From Ephemerocybe angulata (lineage: Eukaryota > Basidiomycota > Agaricomycetes > Agaricales > Psathyrellaceae): DNA of 64,000 bases. Shown one piece after another: positions 1 to 10,173 of the stretch. Positions within the stretch are counted from its first letter, which is position 1; each line of letters starts with the position of its first letter. Position numbers and translations under genes: made by a program. The notes under the pieces were generated by a model. That model did no database searches and was not told the origin of the DNA. It saw only the letters and a program-made list of their open reading frames with translations. The stretch spans positions 62,001 to 126,000 of the forward strand of contig JAACJK010000233.1 in assembly GCA_013368325.1 (NCBI GenBank), read 5' to 3'.

Positions 1-592
1 CACGAAGCCACTGATGACACCGGTGTTCAGGTCAGTGGTAGCCCTGGGGGCCTCGGCCTCCGAGCCCTGGGGAGGAATAACAGGGCGGGTCCCCCGCTAA
101 GGGGCGAGATACGAGGGGTGCCACCGGTCAGGACAAAGGAAGCCGCAGTGTCGATGGTGGGAGTGGCGGACGTGGTGGTGGTGGTGGTGGTGGTTGGGGA
201 AGCCGCAGCGGGAGAAGTGGGACCTGTATAAGCGGTAAGCGTCCGAGTCAGGGATGGGCAAACAAAACGAACAACATACCTGCGACCTCGAGCCCAAGAG
301 TACTGAGAGCAGTCATGAGCGCCTCAAGGGTCAAGGCGCTCGGCGCAGCGCTGGCTGAGCCCGAGCTGGTGGTAGAGGCAGTGGAAGAGCTGGCCGTCGC
401 TTGGGAGGAGGCATCCTCTGTGTGAAGTGAGTTGGGGGAAGGAAAGGAAGGTGGGAAACACGTACGCTGAGCGCTGCCAGACGACACGTTGATGCCAAGA
501 GCACGGAGAGAATTGATGAGCTGCGCCAAGGTGATGCTGTTGTTGGGCGTGCTCGCGTTGTTGTTGGAAGCTGATTCCTTGTTCTGGGTCAT
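1..592 (-). CDS. Unrecognised Ser/Thr/Ala-rich protein, 5' part (runs off window)
   Basis: ATG at 592 on the minus strand. Exon 1 is 466-592, exon 2 is 280-417 and exon 3 starts at 223; the introns (418-465, 224-279) have good GTACGT/GTATGT donors and CAG acceptors and keep frame. The protein starts MTQNKESASNNN and is rich in Ser, Thr, Ala and Asn. It holds two related hydrophobic segments, ITLAQLINSLRALGINV (about residues 20-36) and LTLEALMTALSTLGLEV (about 70-86), so a short helix-like motif is duplicated. A Thr run near the window edge is encoded by a GTG/GGT microsatellite (about 171-202). A TATA-like TTATAATAAA lies about 70-80 nt upstream of the ATG (660-673). A further intron near 60-106 is likely, but its phase was not resolved. 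No domain is recognised. Confidence 0.55.
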
Positions 593-1321
593 GTTGGATG
601 CAGTGAGCGGGGATCAAAAGCAGAGTGCGATGGGATGATGGGCTCCTGAGAGGTACCGCGACCTTTATTATAACTGCATATCGGCTATCCCCCGTATGAA
701 CATCGCCGTTGACTGTGGTTCTTTCCTTCGAGAAGCTGAGAATCGTGCCTCGAGACAGCGTTTTGCGAGTGCTCAGAGTGCTGACGCCGGCGCAGAATAT
801 TGACCGAAGTGTGGATGTGTGCTCATCCCTCGCTATCGTCCTATTCTTGCTAGAAGCAAGGAGGAGAGTATATCAAGCATATCGCGTCAAGGAAAGGCTC
901 ACTGTGATTTAATTGATACTTATCGATGCCGCTACAGTGGCTGAGGAATTTAGGGTTTATTAAGGGTCACATTGGGGAGAAGCCTGTCAGTGAATGACAG
1001 CTACGACCGGTTCGTAGTCGTACAAAGCCAATTAAAGTGAGACAGAAGCCAATTGACCTGATTGAAACACCTAAACAATGCAGAAGAAGACGGAGATAGC
1101 TGGAAAGGACACCAAGCAGGGAGTAAATGGAGGATCAGGAATAATCCAATGGAATTGAAAGGCACGAGGCAGGGAAGTCGCGTGCTACTGCCTCAGAGAG
1201 GGAGCCTGAGGCCTGAATGGCGTCCGAATACAGCCTTTTCATTGATAGCCTACCTATTCAAAAAACTTGACATAGGCGAAAAAACAACGGTGAGCAGTGA
1301 TTAACTCTATTGATTCGATCC
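593..1321. other. Intergenic region between divergent genes
   Basis: This 0.7-kb stretch separates the minus-strand gene starting at 592 from the plus-strand gene starting at 1322. Apart from the TATA-like sequence near 660-673, I see no coding or repeat signal. It is probably a shared divergent promoter. Confidence 0.4.
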
Positions 1322-4217
1322 ATGTGTTTACATTTAGCAGCCGAGATGCTTTCGCCAGCGCAACTCGAGTTTCTTAAGCCCTTCTTGGCCGAGTTCAAAG
1401 AATTACAGCTTGCGGGAAAGGGCTTGACTGCTTTCTGGGAGCGCCTCTTCCACAAATTCTACTTGGTTTGGCCGAGCCAGCAGGCGGAGCTGGAGGCTCC
1501 CGCCGAGCCAAAGCCCCCAAAGCTCACGAAGGGGGGTAAAATCAGTAAGCGTCAAGTCGAGAAGGAGACGCCACCAGTCATGATATACTCGACGATGAAG
1601 AAATGGAAGGACGCGCGGGAGTCGGTAAGCATCCGATATTACTAGACCCGGCTCCACTCTAAGCTTATCCGACCTCTAGCAAATCCGGAGCTACTACTAT
1701 AACCGTACGACTCTGGGAAGGAAGAAGGGCCAGGCGAAGGTTAATATTGTAGTGGCCATCGGCAAGAAGGATCGAGTCCTCGCGGAGCATCAGCTCTACT
1801 CCAAGAAATACTACGCCGACCGGGTCAAAGCAAAAGTCGATACTGCGCTAGCCAAAATTGACGACGTCGCCTCGCACATCAAAGTGACGGCTCAGATCCT
1901 GAAAGAGAGCTGGGATCAAGAAACGAAGGAGATCAGAGACGAGATTCAGGCAGAGCACAAACGATTGGTGCAGGAGAAGAAAGAGAAAGACAAAACTTTG
2001 AAACACGTCCTCGAGGGCAAGGGGAAACAGGACATATCCCCTGAAGAGCGCGCAATGTAAGAACACATCATCTTATTTGGCCGGTAGCCGCTGACGCCGG
2101 CCTCAGAGTGCAGGAGGCAATACCCGAACTACTCGAAAGTTTCTGCGAGGCGATGGCGGCGAAAACGGGATGGGCGTTTTCGGTCATAGGCGGCGGGCCC
2201 ATGGCGGCGAATACAAATGCGCCGATCCGCGTGTGTACATTCCACGAAGGAGTCATTCCCGAAACAAACCAGACCTTCCGAGGATGGTACCCGGAGTTCG
2301 ACAAGTTGTTTTCGATTCCGTTTTCGACATTCGCTCACTCTGTATTCCGTAAGTTTGACATACCCCTTGATAGAAGGAACTACTGACATCGTGTGGTTAG
2401 CCGAGGCCGTCAGACTGCGGGGTGCAGTAAACATAGAGCTTGAGAAGGTCACAAGCCCTGCCGCACTTCTCGAGTCCGGAAGATTGGTGGGGCATCTACA
2501 GTACGCTCGGAAGGCGGGGGAGGAGGAGGCGGCGATGGCGGGAGCGGAGGATGACGCAGCTTCTGACAGCGAAGGCGAAAGTAGTGATGCTGACGCGACA
2601 GAGAAGACGAAGAAGTCTAAGAAGTCGAAGAAGGGGAAGCGTCGCGCAACACGTGATGATGGAAGCGAGGAGGAGCCGGAAGCGGAAGGCGGAGGGGGGA
2701 ACAAGCCCAAGAAAGGAAAGCGTCGGTCGAAGAAGACCAGTACCTCAGGCTCCTCAAGCTCGGATAGCGAAGACGAGATTGAAGTGGCTCCCGTCCCTCC
2801 GAAGAAGAAAGGGAAGGCAAAGAAGAACGGACGAAAGAAGAGTACTAAGAAGACGAAGGCTACGGCGTCAACGAAAGAAGTAAATGATGGGGGGATTAGT
2901 GCCGGTCCACAAACGACGAATGCATCGACAGAGAACGGGGAAGGCGGGAATGGCGCCGCTTTGATCAACAATGGGGGAGGCGGGAGTACGTCTACATGGA
3001 TGAATGATGGCGACTGGCCAGCTGCGGGACAGGATGCGGGTGGATGGATGGACGGTTTGGATCTATTCAACGAGCCTCAATGTTCCGCCACCGAGTCGAG
3101 CGCGTGGGAGAACCTCCGACCCCTACCCCTTCCAACCAATGACAGTGATGATAACGTGGCGAGCGGTTCGGCGAACGGGTTTGCTTCTCCGGACATGGGC
3201 GGAGGTGTGATGGGGTTCAACAACGGCTTCACGGGCATGAACGGCGGTATGATGGCGATGAATGGTGGGATGGCCAACGTGAATGGCGGTATGATGCAGC
3301 CGGACAGTAACATGATGGCGATGATGACTCATCTGTTCAACATGAACATGATGGGACGCATGGGCGGCATGGGCGGTATGGGCGTGGACAGCATGGGCGG
3401 TATGGGTGGTATGGGTGGTATGGGTGGTATGGGTGGTATGGGTGGTATGGGTGGTATGGGTGGTATGGGTGGTATGGATGGTATGGGTGGTATGGGTGGT
3501 ATGGGTGGTATGGGTGGTATGGGTGGTATGGGTGGTATGGGTGGTATGGGCGGCGGCGGCATGGGTGTTATGGGCGGCGGCGGTATGGGCGGCAGCGGTA
3601 TGGGCGGTACGGGGAGTGGGACCAGTACGAAGGGTGCCCTATTGACAAGCCCCATACGCGTAGGCGAGGGCGCCGACACTGGTGCGGGGAAACGCAAGCA
3701 ACCTGAGCGCGATGAGGAGGACGATCCGTCAGCTGAGCAGCTGGGGAAGCGACATCGAAAGACGAACCCAAACTTAATCGCCGAGTGGGTGGACAAAGCA
3801 CATACGTACTTGCGACTGCGGAGCAAGGACGAGAATTGGAAAGGGTTGGTGGAGCTGTGGCACAATTTTGAGGTATCCGCGAGTCGAATGGGAGGGGCGG
3901 GGATAGGGCATCTCCCCGCGAGTCAGCGCCCGGAAGAGCTAAGCAAGTGGTTGAAGAACCGTCAGTATGTTTCCATTCCTGAGATTGACGACATACCTGG
4001 GCTCTTGACCGAGTGGAAGGGATGGTGGGACCATATGACGAAGAAGAAAGGACTGGGGAAAGAGGAAGACGGGAAGGACGACGTCCGTGGTATCAAGAAG
4101 GCAGGGCCCACAGGTATCGTTGTGAGCCTGATTACCCTTGGATGGTGTGCAGGAAGTGGGAAGGAGTGGGACGAGTGCGTGGCAAGGGCAACAGCGGCAC
4201 TGAAGCAGTTTAGGTAG
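1322..4217 (+). CDS. Agaricomycete orphan-family protein with Gly-Gly-Met repeat (912 aa)
   Basis: Four exons (1322-1624, 1680-2056, 2107-2348, 2401-4217) splice in frame to 913 codons. The N-terminal third has a FWxxLFHKFYLVWP-type motif followed by a KKWKDARESQIRSYYYNRT segment. The middle third has a GWAFSVIGGGP...PIRVCTFHEG block ending in FSTFAHSVF. This combination recurs, from memory, in a multicopy agaricomycete family of unknown function, often near transposons. A Lys/Ser/Glu-rich linker (about residues 360-470) looks nuclear. It is followed by a long GGM repeat encoded by a 9-bp tandem repeat (3360-3600), then a C-terminal Trp-rich segment with a WKGWWDHM motif. ATGs at 1322 and 1346 are both possible starts. 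Function is unknown. Confidence 0.72.
3360..3605 (+). repeat. 9-bp tandem minisatellite encoding Gly-Met-Gly
   Basis: A GGTATGGGT unit is repeated more than 15 times almost without change, with one ATGGAT variant near 3475 and Gly-only variants (GGCGGCGGC) at the 3' side. It keeps the reading frame because the unit is a multiple of three. The codons are nearly identical between units, which points to recent slippage and not to selection on protein sequence alone. Confidence 0.9.
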
Positions 4218-4570
4218 GGGTTGATTGATCGTCGGCATTGGCCGAGACCTTTCGCACGGTTCAACACCCCATCATTTCCGACAGATCGTTGTCTTCTTCT
4301 TTTCTTGTTATCTCTCTTGTCAATTTAATATAAGCGATTTGCGCCAGTGATTCGGAGAAGCGTGCTGATACGGTTTGACAGGAACCTATTTATATCCTGG
4401 ACTGTTGGGGACACATGCCCCGCACTTATCCATAACTCTGCGGTTAACCATTCGCGCTTCTTTTCTTCATTATCCAAAAGTCTAGGGCAGATATTTCCCC
4501 TGGGCAATATCCCGGGGTTTTGGATAGGTTATTTGGGCACTTACCGCTAAATTTTGGAAAGAAATGACAG
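4218..4570. other. Convergent intergenic spacer
   Basis: This is the 3' flank of the orphan-family gene and of the Copia-type ORF, which converge here. It is AT-rich in places. I see no gene. Confidence 0.4.
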
Positions 4571-6202
4571 CTACCCCTCGAATTTGAGGGTTCCGATTAC
4601 CGATGAGATCCCAGCTAGTTGACCCTTGCGCACCATACGGCGGATGCGCTCCTGAGATGCGTGACCGAGTCGACGGTGCAGGACGTTGATATCCATGACC
4701 TTGCTGGGAGTAAACAATTTGATGTTCGCAACCAGGGCAGATGAGAACTCATTTGCATCTGGGACGAGGTAGAGTCGATAAAGCCCACGGATGTACTTGG
4801 CAGAGAGGAGAGCCTTGTGGTTGAGGAGTATGTGGCCTCCAGATCGGTCGAATAATGTCGCGTACCCAGCCTGTGCTAGAGCTGGGATCGAGATCAACGT
4901 GGTTGATAATTCGGGGACGAGGAGGACGTCCCGGAACTCGAGGTACTTGCGCCCATTTCGATTTAGGGTGTATCGCATTGTGCCTCGCGCGATCCCGTCT
5001 ACGACTGAGTCGTTACCAAGGTGGACAGCGACCGGCTTGGTAAGGTATCGGATGGACCTGGGGAGTAGCCAGTGCGAGTTCGGAGTCATGTGCGCTGAGC
5101 AGGCAGAGTTGAACAATGTTTCGTTTCGTTTGGATAATCGTTGGGGTTCAGGCAGGGAGACGTAGGCACGGAACTGTTTCTTCAATTCATCGGAGATATA
5201 TACGTGACTAACGTGTTCTTGGTCCCCTTCGTCGTCCCCCGAATCTCCAGGATCTCCCTCGTCGTCATCCTTCCCTTCGGCAACCTTCGCCGTTTCCTTC
5301 CCATGCCTGCTCCTGCTCGTCTGCTTCCCGCTGTGTCCGCGATTTCCCTTGGGCTTTGTGGATGTGCTGCTCGTTGTACCAGGTGCGCCTCCAGCTTGTT
5401 CGCGGTTCCTATCCTGAAGCATGCGCTTGATCACGATGCAGTCGTCGGTCGAGTGCGTGCCGGGACCGTGATGAGCGCAGCGCTGGGATGCTTGTAAAGC
5501 GGACTCCGATCCGTTGTTGGTGAGGGAGATGGAGTTGGCGACCTGGCTCGCAGCACGAGCGCTGACGGTCTCGAAGGTGAGGTCTTCAATCTTCTCGCTT
5601 CCGTTCAGGACAGAGGTTCGGAAGACGTCCCAGGTTGGTGATGCCGGAAGGGATCGAAGGAAGAAGAATGCGAGGAACTGGGGAGTGATGGTCTGATTGA
5701 GGGAGGCGAGACGAGCGTTGAGGGTGTAGAAGTCGCTGAGGTGTTCCGAGATAGGGGAGGTGCCGTTCCAGCGGAGGTCGATGAGCTCGAGCAGGGTGCT
5801 GAAGGCGGTTGATCCGACGTTGGTCTTCTCGTACTTCTTCACCACAGCGTCGTAGGCAGCCTTGGCGGTGTCGTGGGAGTCGAGCTCGAGCGCGATCGCG
5901 TTGGAGACGCTCTCGAGGATGAGGCCCAACGCGCGCTCGTTCCTGACATTCCATTCGAGGAGAGTGGCGGCGGCAGATGGGGTGATTGGCGCCGATGCGG
6001 CGGTACTAGTGTCGCCCTCGGAGGAAGTCACGGTGACAGCTGGCGGAGATTGCGGCGATGGCTTCGGGTCGGTACCACTGACGACACCCCAGACCTTGTA
6101 CTTCATGAGGTTTTGCTTGAGACGAACCCGCCAGATCTGGTAATCATCGGGGCCGTGAAGCTTCTCGTCCTCGGAAGGCTTGCTCGTTGACGTGGAAGTC
6201 AT
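4571..6202 (-). CDS. Ty1/Copia-type gag-protease ORF, stand-alone, degenerate protease site
   Basis: Single 543-codon open frame from ATG 6202. Residues about 10-260 match the Copia gag (UBN2-type) pattern: a KLHGPDDYQIWRVRLKQNL start, then TAKAAYDAVVKKYEK and SEHLSDFYTLNARL. A CxxHGPGTHSTDDC zinc-knuckle-like segment follows, then a charged linker. The protease region reads NETLFNSACSAHMTPNSHW, where the retropepsin signature is normally DSGAS/T-x-HM; the catalytic Asp is Asn and the Gly is Ala. The end carries a GAG-pre-integrase-like HRRLGHASQERIRRM motif, then a stop. No integrase or reverse transcriptase follows, and no clear LTR is seen. It could be a truncated retroelement whose frame survives by chance, or a co-opted gag gene. 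Confidence 0.75.
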   Translation of the reverse strand: MTSTSTSKPSEDEKLHGPDDYQIWRVRLKQNLMKYKVWGVVSGTDPKPSPQSPPAVTVTSSEGDTSTAASAPITPSAAATLLEWNVRNERALGLILESVSNAIALELDSHDTAKAAYDAVVKKYEKTNVGSTAFSTLLELIDLRWNGTSPISEHLSDFYTLNARLASLNQTITPQFLAFFFLRSLPASPTWDVFRTSVLNGSEKIEDLTFETVSARAASQVANSISLTNNGSESALQASQRCAHHGPGTHSTDDCIVIKRMLQDRNREQAGGAPGTTSSTSTKPKGNRGHSGKQTSRSRHGKETAKVAEGKDDDEGDPGDSGDDEGDQEHVSHVYISDELKKQFRAYVSLPEPQRLSKRNETLFNSACSAHMTPNSHWLLPRSIRYLTKPVAVHLGNDSVVDGIARGTMRYTLNRNGRKYLEFRDVLLVPELSTTLISIPALAQAGYATLFDRSGGHILLNHKALLSAKYIRGLYRLYLVPDANEFSSALVANIKLFTPSKVMDINVLHRRLGHASQERIRRMVRKGQLAGISSVIGTLKFEG

Positions 6203-6560
6203 GATGGGTGGCGATAAGGAGGATCGGTGGTTGCGATGGGATGCGATTGGATTGGATGTGGTCGTGCGATCGGAATACTACGTCGATCGGGAAGACGGGA
6301 TAGGTACGTCGTCTTCAGTTCGCGCTGTTGAGCGCGGGGCTCATAACTTGAAAGATCTGATAAAGATCCAAGTGAGCTCAGGACGCGAAGAACGAACTAG
6401 ATATATTAGTAGCTACCTGATAAAAATCCAAGTGAGCTAGAGAGAAAGTAAATAAGTAATCGTAGATGTGAATAATAAACTATGGGCTCACCTCAGGACG
6501 CGAAGAACGAACTGAGGTAGCGGGAGAAGGAGGAAACAGTATATAAGAGTCCGATTAGAA
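6203..6560 (-). repeat. 5' flank of the Copia ORF with short direct repeats
   Basis: CAGGACGCGAAGAACGAACT occurs at about 6378-6397 and again at about 6493-6512. GATAAAGATCCAAGTGAGCT (about 6359) recurs with one change at about 6419. In the minus orientation the text CTTTATCAGATC resembles the TATCAGA core of Copia primer-binding sites, but no LTR boundaries could be set. It may be a decayed LTR/leader. No gene is seen. Confidence 0.35.
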
Positions 6561-6859
6561 ATAAACAAGTCACAACAAAGCACGCGAGTATTGGCGAGCG
6601 GGCGCGGGCGCTTATGGGGCGCGATTGGAGGCGCCATCACTAATCCTGACACTACGGCCATCCCTCCCAGCCCAGTTCCCAACCCAATCGTGAAGTCATC
6701 TCGCCATACTGTGCGCCAAAGTGACTTTGCAAGGCGATCCAGGACGCGAATTTCAACGCGTCGTTTCAAATTGGGCGAGCCGAGCGACCTTGGGCAATCT
6801 CAACGAACGTTGTGGCACAAACACGCGGCGTTTACGGATAAAATGGCGTATGGCGCTAC

Positions 6860-7120
6860 ACGGTGTGACAGGGGGTTCCACATGAAGCTCAGAAACAGTC
6901 GGGAACAGTCAGCACATTGAGGCCATCTAGAAGGGAAAGGCAACGCACCTGCAAGATGGGGTTTTTCTGAGTGTCCTCAAGCTTGTTAGGACCGAAGAGC
7001 TCGAGGCGCCTAGCTGCCTCTTCATGAGTTAATCCGTCCTCGCTGCTGGAAGTCGTCCTCGACAACGGTCGTTCCCAAGTCGGCCTTTTCTTTGTCGTAC
7101 AAGTCTTCATACAGTTGACT
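6860..7120 (-). pseudogene. Truncated plasma-membrane H+-ATPase (P-type) fragment
   Basis: On the minus strand one frame reads EDLYDKEKADLGTTVVEDDF (about 7117-7055). After a frame change the next reads DGLTHEEAARRLELFGPNKL (about 7045-6985), followed by EDTQKNPILQ and a GT. About 40 nt further on the text reads FLSFMWNPLS (about 6890-6862), then similarity stops. This order (acidic DLYDKEK, ED, EAARRL.FGPNKL, NP.LQ, FLSFMWNPLSW) is the N-terminal cytoplasmic part of fungal PMA1-type proton pumps just before the first membrane helix. The frame change, the lost acceptor AG before FLSF and the absence of all downstream domains show a dead 5' fragment. Confidence 0.75.
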
Positions 7121-7234
7121 GGTGATATAAAGCAGAAGAGTAGCGGGCTTTGCGGCGTAAGCCGCACTGTTGGCGTTATCATGAAGCGCCTCGGCGCTTA
7201 GCACCCTGAGGATGGTGATCACGACATCATTCAT

Positions 7235-8035
7235 TGATCATGATTGTGACTGTTATTTTCCCAATGCTTTGACAAGCGGTGGGCGCAACTGGAAGTTCAA
7301 GTTGCACGGGCTACTTCAAACTGCCATGGTTTCACTAGTTCGCATGGCTGCGGAAACTAGTACTTCTGACATGCCTTCCTCTCGAGTCTCACCAAACAAA
7401 CCCGCCCATCATTCATACGAAGGCTCTGGTTAGATGCTAATATTAATTGGATTCAGAGTCTTGCATGCCAGTTGGCCAATCAGGACCACACCGAGCGGAA
7501 GTTTCTTCCTTTGCCAAGGCCCAACTCCTTTCATGACTTGTCAGCTCCCCAATGAAGACCAAAGGCTCTAGTGGCCTAATAGTTGAGCTATCTCTAGATC
7601 CTTACTGCGTATCGTATGTTGGTGAGTACGCTCACTCGCAATCGGCTTTCAATGACTGCGTCGATCATGATCATCACTCACGTGAAAGGGTAGATCTAGA
7701 ATGACCGGGTCCCTCAGCAACAAAGGCTACATGAGGCCTTTCATCTACTCGAGCATTCGCGAGGAGTGTTCTGCACAGTAACACCCTCCTCAGTAAATCA
7801 GCCTAGACTTCTCTGGTATGTTGTTTTTATCTCTTCCAAGAGGCCCGTTATTTTACTGAGGTCACAAAGGCGTATCCTCCAACTTGAATAGAATTCCTTT
7901 GACAACCGCGTACATCTTATAATCCTTCAAAGGTGAGCACAGCATCCCTCATGATCAGGGCAAAGTAAGAGTGCATTTCTCACAAGGCTAATAACAATCT
8001 GGTCATCTTTTCCAGGCCTAGGTCGCTCACTCGAA
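7235..8035. other. Intergenic, no feature seen
   Basis: About 0.8 kb upstream of the F-box gene without a convincing coding frame or repeat. The last 50 nt before 8036 (TTTTCCAGGCC) look like an intron end, so a 5'-UTR intron is possible. Confidence 0.35.
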
Positions 8036-9688
8036 ATGCCTCAGGCTCGCCCAGCCCAGATTGCCATTGCTGGTGCTCCTCCCGCCCTCCTGGACCTTCC
8101 TACGGAACTGATATCGAAGATTATCGTCGAGACTCTAGATCCTGACCATCGTATCGGGCTGGATCCCTTCCTCACGGCACCCAGAAACAAGGCACTTGAA
8201 CTACTGAAGATAACTCATATATCTTCTCATCTTCGAGCAGTGGCGATTGAAGACGCTTCTCTTTGGACCTTAGTACCCCATCTGAACGACATCAACAAGA
8301 ATTTCTTCTTGGTCATCCTCGCACGGACAAAAACGCTTCCATACCACCTCTCCATGGTGGAGGATCAGAGCCTAACGGACGACGTTGAAGTTTGGGATGC
8401 AGTCTTTTCGCAATTCGACCGCGTTGGACGGTTCTGCGCTCTGGTACCCGAGGAAGCCCATTACGAAGACAGCATGCTCAGAAACATTCTTTCCCTCTCT
8501 GCGCCAGCCTTGACGCATTGCACCATCCACTTCCTGGGAGCCCGTAACATAGCTCTTGGTAGCTTTCACATGGGAGCCCAGCACCCATTCGACACCGACT
8601 CTGCCAACCTTCACAGCCTCGACCTCATCAACTGCTTTTTCCCTGAAGAGCACTACAACACGTTCAGAAGCCTTTCAAACGTATCTGTTAAATACACGGG
8701 CGATTCGTCGGCAACTGAGGATGGAACGCGGTGGATCCATATCCGTGATATCTTCACACAGCCAAATCAGCTCGAACGACTTTGCAGCCTAACGTTGTTC
8801 CAATGTGTGGCACCTCACGACCAAGGCCTCGACGACGATAACGCCATCTACCTCCCCAACCTTACCAACCTCACATTCTCAGGATCTACCAAAAACTGCA
8901 AACAGCTTGCGAGGCTCATTCGTATCCCACTGGCATGCTTCCGTAATATTATAGTCGACTTGCCCACTCAAGCGGAATCCGACTACATGTCCGATGCTGC
9001 GGAGGGAGCGGACGCTGCTGCGCTCTTTGTACCCCGGGACATCGCGTACACGCTTTTCTCAATTTGCGTGGACGACGGTAGATTTCTTTCCTGGCACTTC
9101 TACCAAGACATACGTTCAGGTTATCGCCTGGTCGTCTCCGTTCACTTTTCAATGTTACAATGCGACCTGGCCAACTTCATAGCCATCCATGCCTCCAATC
9201 CTAATCGCCGCAATCTGACTCGGAATCGCCGCAACCTGACTCGGACCCGACCGTTCACACTCGCTGATGCGTTCACCCATCGAATCTTATCGCGTCTGGT
9301 TTTGGCCCGAGGAAAGCCTCTCCTCTCGACCGTACCCAACCTCATGGTATCCTTCGATCGCTACTCCAATGCGCCTAAATTAATCGCTCGCGAAGTACTC
9401 CAGTTCATGAAGAAGGTGGTTTCAATCAGCAGCTCTACCTCGGACGTATGGGCCAATCCTTTTGTGCCTTTCTATTTCTCCATTGTCTATGCCCCAAAAT
9501 TGGACAATATCAGCATTCCATTCGACGAGGATTTCGCAGGTTCAGTCGTTTTAACAGGAATCAGTTCTTTCCTTTCGCGACGGAGGATGAATCGCGTTGC
9601 GCACATTGAATTCCGAGTCCCCCCTCAACTCTACAACTTATGGGGCACGCCGCGGACGAGGAGATATCTTGCATACTTGGGGGGATAA
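8036..9688 (+). CDS. F-box protein (agaricomycete type)
   Basis: Single-exon 550-codon gene from ATG 8036 to TAA 9688-side stop. Residues about 18-70 form an F-box: LLDLPTELISKIIVETLDP, then ITHISSHLRAVAIEDASLW, the usual agaricomycete form. F-box proteins bind Skp1 and recruit substrates to an SCF ubiquitin ligase. The rest resembles the leucine-rich, weakly conserved C-terminal part of this large family (ALTHCTIHFLG, LHSLDLINCFF, LPNLTNLTFSG). A small duplication, RRNLTRN-RRNLTRT, occurs near residue 395, encoded by near-identical 21-nt units (about 9207-9247). The substrate is unknown. It lies just outside the large transposon that starts at 10174. Confidence 0.85.
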   Translation: MPQARPAQIAIAGAPPALLDLPTELISKIIVETLDPDHRIGLDPFLTAPRNKALELLKITHISSHLRAVAIEDASLWTLVPHLNDINKNFFLVILARTKTLPYHLSMVEDQSLTDDVEVWDAVFSQFDRVGRFCALVPEEAHYEDSMLRNILSLSAPALTHCTIHFLGARNIALGSFHMGAQHPFDTDSANLHSLDLINCFFPEEHYNTFRSLSNVSVKYTGDSSATEDGTRWIHIRDIFTQPNQLERLCSLTLFQCVAPHDQGLDDDNAIYLPNLTNLTFSGSTKNCKQLARLIRIPLACFRNIIVDLPTQAESDYMSDAAEGADAAALFVPRDIAYTLFSICVDDGRFLSWHFYQDIRSGYRLVVSVHFSMLQCDLANFIAIHASNPNRRNLTRNRRNLTRTRPFTLADAFTHRILSRLVLARGKPLLSTVPNLMVSFDRYSNAPKLIAREVLQFMKKVVSISSSTSDVWANPFVPFYFSIVYAPKLDNISIPFDEDFAGSVVLTGISSFLSRRRMNRVAHIEFRVPPQLYNLWGTPRTRRYLAYLGG

Positions 9689-10173
9689 GCAGGGCCTTTC
9701 GTTTTCCTGACGACGTTGCCCTTGAATATGTAGTAGCTACGTCCTAAGCTCAATACCTTGAATTGACTGTTGACTGTTGTTCATGAGCGTTCTGATAGAT
9801 GAGATCTCAAGGAAGGCGCCCCGGAATGTGATGTGGTCGCTCTGGTTCTGCTGCGAGTAATGGAGATGGGAATATGGTGAGCGTCAGTATTCTTTGTCTG
9901 GGTTGATTATAGATGCCTGTTCGCCGCATGTTCTAGAAATTGGACCTTAGTCTTTTACAAATCGGATGCATGCCGCATGTTCTAATATAAAATCAGAGCT
10001 TTTCAGAAATAAGGCGCCGGCCTCATGTTATGGATATACGCGAGGGATCAATTCTTTAAAAGCACTGGGCCCACATTCTGAATGTGGGGCCTGGTTTTAT
10101 TGAAAGATTGCGCCCGCCTCACACTTTGAAGAAGGGGACAGAGGCTGTTAAAAACTTGCAGATACCCGCTGTG
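9689..10173. other. Intergenic spacer up to the KDZ element
   Basis: No coding signal. A small inverted pair (GCCCACATTCTG / GAATGTGGGGCC) occurs near 10067-10092. Confidence 0.4.

Noticed and set aside
61..223. Proline/His-rich frame opposite the poly-Thr exon (HHHHHHHV)
   Set aside because: It is an antiphase translation of the GTG/GGT microsatellite; the spliced minus-strand frame reads Thr here.
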